From an uncultured Alphaproteobacteria bacterium (GTDB lineage: Bacteria; Pseudomonadota; Alphaproteobacteria; CAAGCB01; CAG-977), in NCBI GenBank assembly GCA_934277945.1, contig CAKQWA010000001.1, positions 198,793 through 262,792 on the forward strand: a DNA stretch of 64,000 nt. The letters are read 5' to 3'. Below, one piece after another: positions 7,452 to 16,100 of the stretch. Both the position numbers and the translations under genes were made by a program. Positions within the stretch are counted from its first letter, which is position 1. The number at the start of each line of letters is the position of its first letter. The notes under the pieces were generated by a model. That model searched no databases, was not told where the DNA came from, and worked only from the letters and a program-made list of their open reading frames with translations.

Positions 7452-7805
7452 TCAATTCACCTTTTTTGGCTGATTGTCGTCGTTTTTACGTCTTTTTTCA
7501 TCTTCGCGCCGAAGCAGTCGGACAACGTTTAAAACGGCGGCGATGCAGCCGACAATCAAAAACACGGCCATGAAAACGGGGCGGGTTCCCAACCATTTGT
7601 CCAACCCCCATCCGATAGCCAGACCGCAGGCGACGCCGCCGAGCAACTCCGAAAGAATGTTGAAAGCCAGCCACATCATCGTCAAAACGGGATGCGGTTC
7701 CGCGGCTTTGCGTTCCCCGACGCTTTCCGACGCGCGCGAACGCATTTGCTTCAAGCGTTCGTCCAGCGCCGCGAGTTCGTCGGTTTTTCCGGTTTCATCG
7801 CTCAT
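7452..7805 (-). CDS. atpI: ATP synthase assembly protein AtpI
   Basis: 117 residues: a charged cytoplasmic N-terminus, two membrane helices (around MMWLAFNILSELLGGVACG and FMAVFLIVGCIAAVL), and a highly charged tail. AtpI helps assemble the c ring and is the usual first gene of the F0 operon. The helix motif GLAIGWGLDKWLGTRP is typical of the family. The ATG at 7805 is the promoter-proximal start of the operon; about 60 non-coding bases separate it from the DsbA-like gene upstream on the same strand. Confidence 0.9.
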   Translation of the reverse strand: MSDETGKTDELAALDERLKQMRSRASESVGERKAAEPHPVLTMMWLAFNILSELLGGVACGLAIGWGLDKWLGTRPVFMAVFLIVGCIAAVLNVVRLLRREDEKRRKNDDNQPKKVN

Positions 7806-7865
7806 GGCGACCCCTGCCTTTTTTCACAATATGGACGAGATTTGAAATTGTCAAGAAATAACGGC

Positions 7866-8687
7866 TTACGGCGCGCCCGTGATGTCGGGGCGGGCGTTTT
7901 CGGACAATTTTTCGCGCATTGACGCTTCGGCGATCATCGCGTCAAGCACATTTTCAAACTCTTTTTCATCGGACGGCGCGCCGGAAATCGTGCGGATGCG
8001 CTCCGACGTTTCCAAAATCAGCATCGGCGTCGCGTTGACCTGATATTTCGAGATGTATTCCTGACGCTTCGCCATCATTTTGTTCAAGGCTTCGGCGTTC
8101 GTGGCGCACGCGATCATCTTGTCTTTCGGCAGTCCCGCCATGCGCGCGTACGGTTCGAGAGCCTCCTGCAAATTGTGCGACATCATCCATTTCATTTGCG
8201 CGGCGTACAGCGCGGACACAAAAGCGAAATAGCGGTCGTCGGGCAGGCATTTGGAAATCAGCGAGGCGACCATTGCGCGTTCTTCCAGCGGGAAATCGAA
8301 GAAGATAATCTGCATTTTGCCCGTTTTGACGTATTTTTCCTGCAACGCCGGCAGGGATTGCGTGGCGAAGTGGGCGCAATGCACGCACGTCATCGACGAA
8401 AACAGTTTCAATTTCAGCGGCGCGGAATCTTCCCCCAATTTGCGTTCATCGAAGATGAACTGCGGCTTGCCGTCGTCTTTCTTTTGCGGTTCGGCGGCGG
8501 GCTCGGCTTTGCTTTCAGCCGCGTTTGCCGACGCCACGACAGTCGTTTGCCCGTCGCCGCGCGGCAACAAAAAGCCGCGATATTTGCCGAAAACGGATGT
8601 GTCTTGCGCGTCGGGGGGAATCAATCCCAAAGCGGCGACGCCGACGACCAGAACAATCAACAGACGGGAAAAAAGCATACGACGCAT
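7866..8687 (-). CDS. DsbA-family thiol-disulfide oxidoreductase
   Basis: 273 residues. An N-terminal hydrophobic signal/anchor (about 5-24) is followed by a low-complexity Ala/Glu/Lys linker and then a thioredoxin fold with inserted helices. The active site is C101-V-H-C104 in SSMTCVHCAHF, the CxHC type of DsbA/DsbG relatives. The cis-proline loop is VNATPMLIL. It should act in the periplasm as an oxidase or isomerase of disulfides. Alphaproteobacteria usually carry this gene next to the DUF721/DciA gene, as here. Start at 8687, with AAAGGA upstream. Confidence 0.9.
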   Translation of the reverse strand: MRRMLFSRLLIVLVVGVAALGLIPPDAQDTSVFGKYRGFLLPRGDGQTTVVASANAAESKAEPAAEPQKKDDGKPQFIFDERKLGEDSAPLKLKLFSSMTCVHCAHFATQSLPALQEKYVKTGKMQIIFFDFPLEERAMVASLISKCLPDDRYFAFVSALYAAQMKWMMSHNLQEALEPYARMAGLPKDKMIACATNAEALNKMMAKRQEYISKYQVNATPMLILETSERIRTISGAPSDEKEFENVLDAMIAEASMREKLSENARPDITGAP

Positions 8688-8754
8688 TTCAATTTCCTTT
8701 GCCGATAAAAAACATTGATTTGTTATAAAACGAAACGCTTGAAAAGAAAACCGT

Positions 8755-9288
8755 TTATTTTTTCAAAAGCGTGCCGAGCAGCGTCAGCGCGTCGCGCAGT
8801 TCGGGCGATTCGATGTCTTTGACCGCTTCGCCGATTTCATCTTTCTGCGCTTGGGTCAGAACGGGCGGTTCGACGGCGCGGGGCGATTCTTTTTTGGCGA
8901 TGATTGCGCCCTGCGTGATTTTCAGCGAGCCGACGGCGTTGTAGCCCGCGAACGCGTTGATTTTGGCGATGATTTCCGCCGATTGCGCCGAAATCGCGGT
9001 CGCGTACGCGCCGGACGACGCTTTCAAATGCAGAACGCCGTTCGTTTCCGCGCCTTTCGGAAAAGACACCGTCAGCGGTTCCGAGCCTTTCGCCGCCGTG
9101 CCGACGATGCCTTCCCAATGGCTTAATATGTTGACGAACAGCGCGCCCTTGCGTTTTAAAACGGGGGCGAGAATCGAACGCACGTCCGCGCCCAAGGCGA
9201 CCAGCGACGCTCTGCGGTGCGGGCGGTGCTTCGCCCGATAAATCTGTTCCGCGAATTCCGATTCGTCGTCCGGCGTTTTGTCAGCCAT
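8755..9288 (-). CDS. DciA-like DUF721 protein
   Basis: 177 residues from the ATG at 9288, which lies five bases after the tgt stop. The central domain (about 60-130) has the DUF721 pattern: WEGIVG, then GVLHLKASSGAYATAIS, and INAFAGYNAVGSLKI. DciA proteins help load the replicative helicase DnaB in bacteria without DnaC/DnaI. Alphaproteobacterial versions sit next to a DsbA-like gene, as here. The longer reading to 9483 would run into tgt coding sequence, so I reject it. The helicase-loading role is by family and is not visible in motifs. Confidence 0.75.
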   Translation of the reverse strand: MADKTPDDESEFAEQIYRAKHRPHRRASLVALGADVRSILAPVLKRKGALFVNILSHWEGIVGTAAKGSEPLTVSFPKGAETNGVLHLKASSGAYATAISAQSAEIIAKINAFAGYNAVGSLKITQGAIIAKKESPRAVEPPVLTQAQKDEIGEAVKDIESPELRDALTLLGTLLKK

Positions 9289-9293
9289 GCGCG

Positions 9294-10385
9294 TTACGCC
9301 GTGAAGTTCGCCGCGAATTCTTCGTATCTGTCTTCGCGCAGCGCCTGACGGATCCGTTTCATCAGATCTTGGTAATACGTCAGGTTGTGCCACGTCAAAA
9401 GCATCGAGCCGAGAATTTCCTGCGCTCTGAACAGATGATGAATGTACGCGCGCGAATAGTTGCGGCACGCGGGGCAGTTGCATTGCGGATCAATCGGCGA
9501 ATCGTCCTCCTTGTGACACGCGTTGCGCATATTCAAAACGCCGTTGCGCGTGAAAGCCTGCGCCGTTCTGCCCGAACGCGTCGGCATGACGCAGTCGAAC
9601 ATGTCAATGCCGCGCAAAACCGACCCGACGATGTCGTCCGGACGCCCGACGCCCATTAAATAGCGGGGCTTGTCCGCCGGCAGATGCGGGGTTGTGAACG
9701 CGATGGATTCAAACATCAGTTCCTGTCCCTCGCCGACCGCCAGACCGCCGACGGCGTACCCGTCGAAGCCGATGTCCGTCAGCGCGCGGCACGAGCCGAT
9801 GCGCAAATCTTCATGCACGCCGCCCTGCACAATGCCGAAAATGCCGTAGCCGTCGCGGTCGATAAACGCGTCTTTGGAACGCTTCGCCCAACGCATCGAA
9901 CGGGCGGTCGAATCCGCGACGTATTTGCGTTCGGCGGGGTACGGCGGACATTCGTCAAAGCACATCGTGATGTTGCTGTCCAACTGGTGCTGGATGTGAA
10001 TCGACACTTCGGGGGACAAAAAGCACTTGCGCCCGTCGATGTGCGAATTGAACGTCACGCCCTCTTCGGTGATTTTGCGCAGTTTGGACAGGGACATGAC
10101 CTGAAATCCGCCCGAATCGGTCAGAATCGGCTTGTTCCAGTTCATGAATTTGTGCAGTCCGCCGCGGCGTTCCACCAAATCCGCCCCCGGACGCAACATC
10201 AGATGATATGTGTTGCCGAGCAGAATCTGCGCGCCCGTTTCGGCGACGGATTCGGGCATCATCGCCTTGACCGTGCCGACGGTGCCGACGGGCATGAACG
10301 CGGGCGTTTCGACAACGCCGTGCGCCGTGTGCAGTTTGCCCAAGCGCGAGCGGCCGCACGTCTTTTCAACTTCAAATTTCAACAT
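9294..10385 (-). CDS. tgt: tRNA-guanine transglycosylase
   Basis: 363 residues. Tgt swaps guanine 34 of Asp, Asn, His and Tyr tRNAs for preQ1 on the way to queuosine. The substrate loop DSGGFQVMSL, the GGLAVGEG motif, the catalytic-region FDCVMPTRSGR and the zinc site CNCPACRNYSRAYIHHL are all present. The start is set by overlap with hisI: ATGTTGA contains both the tgt ATG and the hisI stop. Reading further upstream gives a stretch antisense to nothing conserved. It is followed closely by the DciA-like gene. Confidence 0.97.
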   Translation of the reverse strand: MLKFEVEKTCGRSRLGKLHTAHGVVETPAFMPVGTVGTVKAMMPESVAETGAQILLGNTYHLMLRPGADLVERRGGLHKFMNWNKPILTDSGGFQVMSLSKLRKITEEGVTFNSHIDGRKCFLSPEVSIHIQHQLDSNITMCFDECPPYPAERKYVADSTARSMRWAKRSKDAFIDRDGYGIFGIVQGGVHEDLRIGSCRALTDIGFDGYAVGGLAVGEGQELMFESIAFTTPHLPADKPRYLMGVGRPDDIVGSVLRGIDMFDCVMPTRSGRTAQAFTRNGVLNMRNACHKEDDSPIDPQCNCPACRNYSRAYIHHLFRAQEILGSMLLTWHNLTYYQDLMKRIRQALREDRYEEFAANFTA

Positions 10386-10723
10386 TTTTCCAATTCCCTG
10401 TAAAAGCAAGTCCTGTTGTTCGTGTGGCACGCCGCGCCTGTCTGGTCGATCTGCGCCAGAAGCGTGTCGCCGTCGCAGTCGACGCGCAGGCTTTTCAACG
10501 CCTGAACGTGTCCCGACGTTTCGCCTTTGACCCACAGGTGCTGCCTCGACCGCGAAAAATAGCACATTCTGTTTGTTTCCAGCGTTTTTTTCAACGCTTC
10601 TTCGTTCATGTACGCCATCATCAGCACTTCGCCCGTGTCGAATTGCTGGGCGATGACGGGCACCAAGCCCGCGGCGTCGTATTTGACGGCGTTTAAGAAC
10701 GCTTTTGCCGTTAAAGTTTCCAT
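10379..10723 (-). CDS. hisI: Phosphoribosyl-AMP cyclohydrolase
   Basis: 114 residues, the stand-alone HisI form used in alphaproteobacteria. It opens the purine ring of PR-AMP in histidine synthesis. Visible motifs are TNRMCYFSRSRQHLWVKGE, the metal-binding DCDGDTLLAQI, and CHTNNRTCFY, where most enzymes have CHTGxRSCF. The exchange of the G-x-R-S stretch for NNRT is minor. The other his genes are elsewhere except hisC at 11.7 kb. Confidence 0.95.
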   Translation of the reverse strand: METLTAKAFLNAVKYDAAGLVPVIAQQFDTGEVLMMAYMNEEALKKTLETNRMCYFSRSRQHLWVKGETSGHVQALKSLRVDCDGDTLLAQIDQTGAACHTNNRTCFYRELEKC

Positions 10724-10812
10724 GTTTTGAACCGTCCGGAAAAATAAATAAAGATTTTTTCGTTCAATCGGAGTAAAACATAGTCGGAAATTGTTTAAAT
10801 GGAAAGAACAAA

Positions 10813-11664
10813 ATGGAAGACGAACAGATTGCGAAATTATCGGCTCTGCGCGCCGAAATCGACGAAACGGACGATAAAATCCACGACCTGCTGATGCATC
10901 GCGCGTGGCTGGCGGAACAAATCGGCGCAGTAAAAAAGGACTCGCCCGATTTCAAAAACGTCGTGCGCCCCGCCCGCGAAATTGAAATACTGCGCCGCCT
11001 GTGGCACAGGCATCAGGGAGCGTTCGACCGCCGCGTCGTCATGAAAATCTGGCGCGAAATCATCTGCGGATGCGTCAATCTGCAAAAACCGATGACCGTC
11101 GCCGTCCATATGCCGAAAAGCGACTGCAAAAACATGGAAGTCGCCAAACACTATTTCGGCTCGTTCACCGAATACGTCCCGTGCAAATCCGAAAGCCTCG
11201 TGCTGAAAGAACTGACGCAGGGCGATTCCAACATCGGCGTGTTTTCGCTGGGCGCGAAAGACACTTGCTGGTGGTACGCCATGGCGCAGCAATATAAGAT
11301 GTCGTTGAGCGTGTTCGCCTGTCTGCCGTTCGTCGAAGCCGAACCTTACGCGCCCGTGCGCCCCGTGTACGCCGTCGGACGCTTTCCCGCCGAAGAAACG
11401 GGCGACGACATTTCCCTGCTGTTCATGCAAACCGACGGGACGTTGAGTTTAAGCACGCTGGATTTGATTTTGAAAACGGCGGGGCTGGAAACGCTGACGG
11501 TGTGCGACACGTTCACGCCCGATTTGTCGTGCAAGGCGTATTTGTTTGAAGTCAAGGGCTTTGTGACGAAAGACGACGGACGGCTGGGCGACGTCGCCAA
11601 AAAAGAAGCCGAAAAAATACAGATGCTCCGCGTCATCGGCAGTTTTCCCGTTCCTTTGAAATAA
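10813..11664 (+). CDS. Chorismate mutase (AroQ class) with C-terminal extension
   Basis: 283 residues. The first 90 are an all-helical AroQ chorismate mutase domain: LRAEIDETDDKIHDLLMHRAWLAEQIGAVK, then the basic VVRPAREIEILRRL and a third helix. This enzyme turns chorismate into prephenate for Phe and Tyr synthesis. The remaining 190 residues form a domain known in alphaproteobacterial chorismate mutases and reminiscent of a degenerate prephenate dehydratase with ACT-like end. Its role is unclear. hisC follows 14 bases later; tyrC and pheA are at 29-31 kb. Confidence 0.85.
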   Translation: MEDEQIAKLSALRAEIDETDDKIHDLLMHRAWLAEQIGAVKKDSPDFKNVVRPAREIEILRRLWHRHQGAFDRRVVMKIWREIICGCVNLQKPMTVAVHMPKSDCKNMEVAKHYFGSFTEYVPCKSESLVLKELTQGDSNIGVFSLGAKDTCWWYAMAQQYKMSLSVFACLPFVEAEPYAPVRPVYAVGRFPAEETGDDISLLFMQTDGTLSLSTLDLILKTAGLETLTVCDTFTPDLSCKAYLFEVKGFVTKDDGRLGDVAKKEAEKIQMLRVIGSFPVPLK

Positions 11665-11678
11665 TGAAAGTTTGAAAA

Positions 11679-12764
11679 ATGATAGAACCCGCGCACAAGC
11701 AAGTGTTGTCTTTAAAAGCCTATGTCGGCGGCAAATCCGCCGTCGCGGGCGTTTTCAAAGTCGTCAAACTGTCGTCGAACGAAGGCGCGTTCGGCGTGAA
11801 TCCCGTCGTGGCGAAAGCCTGCGCCGATAAAATCAAAGACCTGTTCCGCTATCCCGACGGCGCGAGCGCGGCTTTGCGCGAAGCCATCGCAAGCGCGCAC
11901 GGCATATCCCCCGAACGCATCGTGTGCGGTACGGGGTCCGACGAATTGATCGGACTTTTGTGCCATGCCTATCTGCGCGAAAACGACGAAGTCATCGTCA
12001 CGCAGTACGCTTTTTTGATGTACCGCCTGTACAGCATGACGTGCGGCGCGAACGTCGTGCAAGTGCCGGAAAAAGACTTTAAAATCGACATCGACGCGAT
12101 TTTGAACGCCGTCACGCCGAAAACGAAAATCGTGTTCATCGCCAACCCCGGAAACCCGACGGGAACGTATCTGAACAAGGACGAAGTGCGCCGTTTGTGC
12201 GAAAATCTGCCGAAAGACGTTCTGCTGGTTTTGGACAACGCGTACGCCGAATTTGTGACCGCGCCCGACTACGACGCGGGCATCGGCGCGGTGAACGGTT
12301 TTGAAAACGTCGTCATGCTCCGTACGTTTTCCAAAATCTACGGCTTGGGCGGCGTGCGTCTGGGCTGGGCTTACGCGTCCGCCGAAATCGCCGACATCCT
12401 GAACCGCATCCGCGGACCGTTCAACGTCAACATGATGGCGCAATGCGCGGGCGTCGCGGCGGTCAAGGACACGGCTTTCGTCGAAAAATGCCGCGCGCAC
12501 AATCAAAAATGGCTGAACCGTCTGCCCGATTTCTTTAAAAATCTGGGACTCGACTGCGTGCCAAGCGTCGCGAACTTCATTCTGGTCAAATTTCCGAACG
12601 CCGACAAAACGGCGGCGGGCGCGAACGAATTTCTGTTAAGCAAAGGCATCATCGTGCGGGCGATGAATTCGTACGGACTGCCCGACTGCCTGCGCGTGAC
12701 GATCGGCTCGGATGAAGACATGGAAGCGTTCACGCAAGCGCTGACCGCGTACATGAAAGCCTGA
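11679..12764 (+). CDS. hisC: Histidinol-phosphate aminotransferase
   Basis: 361 residues, class II fold-type I aminotransferase. Motifs are SSNEGAFG near the start, NPGNPTGTYL, LDNAYAEFV, and the PLP lysine in LRTFSKIYGLGGVRLGWAY. In alphaproteobacteria such HisC enzymes often also handle aromatic amino acid transamination, which fits its place directly after the chorismate mutase gene. Start ATG 11679 has only a weak ribosome site, suggesting translational coupling to the upstream gene. Confidence 0.93.
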   Translation: MIEPAHKQVLSLKAYVGGKSAVAGVFKVVKLSSNEGAFGVNPVVAKACADKIKDLFRYPDGASAALREAIASAHGISPERIVCGTGSDELIGLLCHAYLRENDEVIVTQYAFLMYRLYSMTCGANVVQVPEKDFKIDIDAILNAVTPKTKIVFIANPGNPTGTYLNKDEVRRLCENLPKDVLLVLDNAYAEFVTAPDYDAGIGAVNGFENVVMLRTFSKIYGLGGVRLGWAYASAEIADILNRIRGPFNVNMMAQCAGVAAVKDTAFVEKCRAHNQKWLNRLPDFFKNLGLDCVPSVANFILVKFPNADKTAAGANEFLLSKGIIVRAMNSYGLPDCLRVTIGSDEDMEAFTQALTAYMKA

Positions 12765-12792
12765 TTCGTCCGGCAAGTCCGCTCCGTCCGGA

Positions 12793-13107
12793 TTATTCGT
12801 CCGCGAAGATGACAAAATCCTTTTCGTCGCTTAAATTCAGCGTCGCGCGCGCCGATTCGTCCAGCACGTCGATGTCGATGCCGTCGGGGGACAGCATCTT
12901 GACGCGCTCCTGCGCCTGCTCGCGACGGGAGTGGATTTCCTCGGCGATTTTGCGGGTGATTTTCAATTCCTCTTTCAATCGGAACATCCGGCGCAGTCCG
13001 TGTTCGCCGACAACGGCGTGATAAGCGAAATAAAACGTCAAAAGCAGGCACAAAAACGGCACGATCGCCGCGCGGAAGAAGAATTTGATTTTCCGGATAA
13101 CGTTCAT
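12793..13107 (-). CDS. FtsB/DivIC-like septum formation initiator
   Basis: 104 residues from the ATG at 13107, chosen because GAGG lies seven bases upstream; a TTG at 13128 has no such site and would overlap the upstream gene. One N-terminal membrane helix (around AAIVPFLCLLLTFYFAYHAVV) is followed by GEHGLRRMFRLKEEL and a coiled coil. That is the layout of FtsB-like division proteins, and GEHGL is typical of alphaproteobacterial members. It would sit in the inner membrane with FtsL/FtsQ. It is the last gene after znuA and the MEMO fusion, an unusual place. Confidence 0.8.
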   Translation of the reverse strand: MNVIRKIKFFFRAAIVPFLCLLLTFYFAYHAVVGEHGLRRMFRLKEELKITRKIAEEIHSRREQAQERVKMLSPDGIDIDVLDESARATLNLSDEKDFVIFADE

Positions 13108-13118
13108 CGCCGCCTCTT

Positions 13119-14621
13119 TCACTTCCAAATCGACGCGGGATTTTCAAAATCGCCGCTGTTGATGTCCAGCACTTCAAACCGATACAGGCGCAGCGTCGAC
13201 GATTCGTAATCCGCCGCCAAGCCCGCCTTGCGCTTCAACTGGCGCAGAAAATCCTGCGGGTCGGCGTACACTTCCCAAACGGACGGCAGGAAAAAGCCCG
13301 TGTTCGCGCGCTCTTTCAAATAAACGCCGTCGACGTTCGGGCGCAGTAAAGCCGCCGCTTCGTCAAGCGTTTCGTATTTCAGCGCGGTTTTCGGCAAAAT
13401 GAACGACAGCGATATTTCAACGTCCTTCAATTCGCCCAATTCCAGCGGAATGTAGCGGAAATCCTGAAAAGCCGCCGCGTACGCGTTGTCGGCGACGTTT
13501 TGCAGCAAGGATTTCGACGACGGATACGTTCCGTACGACCCGCGCAGCATCCCGTTGTGATACAAATTTACAAAAACGGGGATGCTTTGGCGCAATTCGG
13601 GCGGATAATCCTTTTCCCGCACGGGCAGGGCGCGTCCGTGATTGAAGCCGTAACGCACGGATTTCGCCGCCAGTTTCATCAGTTTTCCCTGATGCACGCG
13701 CAACAATTCTTCCAGATTTTTCTTGATTTCGTCGCCGTCGAGGTTTGTTTGATACAGCCACCACGCGCCCATGCCCGTCACGGAATCGCGTCTGCCGGAA
13801 AAATCCGCGCTTGACGACAGGGCGGCGCGGCGGATTTCCATCGCCGTGTCTTTGGCGAACGTCAGCAACGCCGTCAGAGGCAAAAGCGCGGACACGTCCT
13901 TTGCGCGCAAAGCGGACGGATTCGCCGATTCGATGTCAAGCGCGGTGCGCGCGTCCTTTTTTTGCGCCTGTTCAAAATTCAGCCCGTCGGACAAATTCGT
14001 CGCCGTCACGACGACGGTGTCCATGCCGCCCCACAAAAATTCCAGCAAATCCGTCAACTGTTCGACGTTCGCGTCGCCGATTAAAAGCGGCACGATTTTC
14101 ACGTTTGCGCCGAAAACCTTGCGCACATACGGCAACTGCAATTCCAAAACGCAATCTTTTAAAAACGGCGCTTCGTTAAAACCGACGCCCGACACCTTTT
14201 CCAGTTTTTTGTTAAAATCGACGTCAACCGCCAGCCGTCCCGCAGGCGTTTCCCAAAATTCCGATTCGCTCAACGCCGTGCCGAAATACTTTTTCGGATT
14301 CGTCGCGCCGATCAAAACCACCCTTTTTACGAAAGGCTTTGCGCGCATCAGCGGCGCGTACGCCTCGCCCATGACGGCGGACGACAAAAACAGCGATTCC
14401 GCCGGTACAATCAACGCTTTCGGCACGGTCTGATTTTCAAAGCGACGGCGGCGCGCCGCCGCGTCCAGCGATTCGCGCACCAGATCGTTCAACTTTTTCG
14501 CATCGGCGGGATAGTACACGCCGGCGGCGGCGGGACGGCGCACGCGAACGGGCGCGTCAGCCGCAAAAGCGCACGGCGACGCCAAAAAAAGCATCAAAAG
14601 CAGAACGGCAAAACGATTCAT
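13119..14621 (-). CDS. Secreted MEMO-AMMECR1 fusion with lost motifs
   Basis: 500 residues. A signal peptide (residues 1-20, ending CAFA-AD) precedes a MEMO1-like domain (about 28-290) and an AMMECR1-like domain (about 310-495), the A and B parts of the so-called AmmeMemoRadiSam system. The metal site is gone: PHAGY reads PAESL (73-77), the His pair reads GATNPK (105-110), EHSLEVQLP reads DCVLELQLP (156-164), and the SHY region reads NLSDG. In AMMECR1 the signature LRGCIG reads LRGSYG (359-364). The fold signals remain (VELQLP-like strand, AAFQDFRY, FLPSVWEVY). The start overlaps the znuA stop (ATGA). No radical SAM partner is in the window. Function unknown; a role in zinc limitation is inferred from context. 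Confidence 0.8.
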   Translation of the reverse strand: MNRFAVLLLMLFLASPCAFAADAPVRVRRPAAAGVYYPADAKKLNDLVRESLDAAARRRRFENQTVPKALIVPAESLFLSSAVMGEAYAPLMRAKPFVKRVVLIGATNPKKYFGTALSESEFWETPAGRLAVDVDFNKKLEKVSGVGFNEAPFLKDCVLELQLPYVRKVFGANVKIVPLLIGDANVEQLTDLLEFLWGGMDTVVVTATNLSDGLNFEQAQKKDARTALDIESANPSALRAKDVSALLPLTALLTFAKDTAMEIRRAALSSSADFSGRRDSVTGMGAWWLYQTNLDGDEIKKNLEELLRVHQGKLMKLAAKSVRYGFNHGRALPVREKDYPPELRQSIPVFVNLYHNGMLRGSYGTYPSSKSLLQNVADNAYAAAFQDFRYIPLELGELKDVEISLSFILPKTALKYETLDEAAALLRPNVDGVYLKERANTGFFLPSVWEVYADPQDFLRQLKRKAGLAADYESSTLRLYRFEVLDINSGDFENPASIWK

Positions 14622-15556
14622 TGACGATCCGATTCGGGTAATTGTTCCAGACATTCTATCAAATCGCGGCGCAAAGCGTGAATCAAATCGAAATAAAAAT
14701 CGCGCCCCGTTTGAATCGACGCGCCCGTCGGGTCCAAAACGCCGCCGTAAACGCGCAATCCCTCCGTCAGCGGCGCGGTGAATTTCGCGTTCTGCCCCGC
14801 TTCCGTAAACAGACAGACGGGCTGGACGCGGCGAATCAACTCCCGCAACCGCGCCATGCGCCTGACGCCGATTTGCGCGCGCTCGGCGTCGGGGGTCACA
14901 AAGGCGGCGGGCGTGATTCCCGCGTCTTTTTCAAAGTATTGAAACGCGTCGTGCGACACCAGATACGGACGGTTTTTGTACGGCGCGAAATCCTGTTTCA
15001 GCGCGTCTTTCATCGCTCTTGCCCGCCGCGCGAATTCATCGGCGTTTCGTCGGTAAATCGCCGCGTGTTCGGGAAATTTCGCGCTTAAAACGTCCGCCAT
15101 AATCAGCGCGGTTTGCGCCGCGTTTTCAAGCGAAAACCAAAAATGCCCGTCCGTTTCAAAATCCGTCGCCGGAACGCCGGAGTCGTGCGCCGCGTGCGCG
15201 TGAGCGTCGGAGCGCGCGGGCAGTTTCTCGATTTGCGGATACGACATCAGCGCGACGCCGTTTTGCCGGTTCGCCGCCAGCAGCGCTTTGGGCATAAAGG
15301 CTTCCAACGCTTCGCCGCCGTAAAACACGACGTCCGCGCGCGCCAAAATCCCCATTTGCGACGGCTTTAAATGATAACCGTGCACGGACGCGTTCGGCGG
15401 CAGAATCAGCGTCACGTCATGCGCGCCGTGCGCGACATACGCCGCAATCGCGTGCAAAGGGGCGATCGACGCGGCGACGACGGGAGAATCCGCGCAAACG
15501 GCGGGCGGCGCAAACAGCGCGGCAACAAGAAAAATCATAAGCAAAAGCGAACGCAT
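14618..15556 (-). CDS. znuA: Zinc ABC transporter substrate-binding protein
   Basis: 312 residues with signal peptide cut near VCA-DS. It binds zinc in the periplasm and delivers it to ZnuB. Cluster A-I features: PNASVHGYHLKPSQM with the first His, a short His-rich loop (SDAHAHAAHDSG), DGHFWFS, and SHDAFQYFEK with a later TEAG motif. The His loop is shorter than in E. coli ZnuA. The ATG at 15556 is chosen over upstream in-frame codons because the signal peptide starts there. Divergent from zur, with a dyad between them. The MEMO fusion follows with a four-base overlap. Confidence 0.92.
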   Translation of the reverse strand: MRSLLLMIFLVAALFAPPAVCADSPVVAASIAPLHAIAAYVAHGAHDVTLILPPNASVHGYHLKPSQMGILARADVVFYGGEALEAFMPKALLAANRQNGVALMSYPQIEKLPARSDAHAHAAHDSGVPATDFETDGHFWFSLENAAQTALIMADVLSAKFPEHAAIYRRNADEFARRARAMKDALKQDFAPYKNRPYLVSHDAFQYFEKDAGITPAAFVTPDAERAQIGVRRMARLRELIRRVQPVCLFTEAGQNAKFTAPLTEGLRVYGGVLDPTGASIQTGRDFYFDLIHALRRDLIECLEQLPESDRQ

Positions 15557-15590
15557 GACGTTGTTTTCCGTTGAAATTTTCAAAATGTTA

Positions 15591-15606
15591 CATTATTACT
15601 TTAATG
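15591..15606. promoter_or_regulatory. AT-rich dyad between znuA and zur, candidate Zur operator
   Basis: The 97-base gap between the two divergent starts contains CATTA, six bases, then TAATG, in an AT-rich stretch that also has GTTACATTATTAC. A single Zur site in this gap could control both transcripts. The exact consensus of this lineage is unknown to me. Confidence 0.45.
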
Positions 15607-15653
15607 ATATAAAACGTTTTCGCGCGCAATGCAAACATCAAAAGGATTCCGAT

Positions 15654-16100
15654 ATGGCAAAAATGAAAAAAGACGGTTTTGAAAAGGATTTTGAACTGTT
15701 TTCCAAAATGTGCGCGCAAAAGGGCTTGCGCCTGACGCCGCTTCGCGCGCAGGTGTGGGAATGTCTGCACCGTCTGGCGCGTCCCGCCGGCGCGTACGAT
15801 ATCGTCAAATCGCTGGAAAGCGCGGGGAGCGACGCGCCGCCCGTGTCCGTGTATCGCGTTTTGGATTTTCTGGCGGAAAACGGCTTTGCACACCGCCTGC
15901 CCGAATCGAACGCCTATATGCCGTGCAAATGCCTTTCGGAAAAGCACTCGCCCGCCTTTTTAATGTGTTCCGTGTGCGGCGGCGTGGAGGAGATTGACGC
16001 GGACAAGGCTTTGAAAGAATTGAAAAAAGCGGCGGGAAAATTCAAAATGAAATCGGCGAGCGTCGTCGTCGAGGGGGTGTGCGCGCAATGCCGCAAATAA
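15654..16100 (+). CDS. zur: Zinc uptake regulator, Fur family
   Basis: 148 residues from the ATG at 15654, which has AAGGA upstream. A winged-helix DNA-binding domain (LRLTPLRAQVWECL, then VSVYRVLDFLAENGFAHRL) is followed by the dimerisation domain with the structural zinc motifs MCSVCGG and, at the C-terminus, CAQC. Position within a divergent znuA / zur-znuC-znuB region identifies it as Zur rather than Fur. It would repress the zinc uptake genes when zinc is plentiful. Confidence 0.92.
   Translation: MAKMKKDGFEKDFELFSKMCAQKGLRLTPLRAQVWECLHRLARPAGAYDIVKSLESAGSDAPPVSVYRVLDFLAENGFAHRLPESNAYMPCKCLSEKHSPAFLMCSVCGGVEEIDADKALKELKKAAGKFKMKSASVVVEGVCAQCRK

Noticed and set aside
9160..9190. tRNA-like T-arm GTTCGATTC on the minus strand
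   Set aside because: It lies inside the DciA-like gene and has no acceptor or anticodon arms around it.
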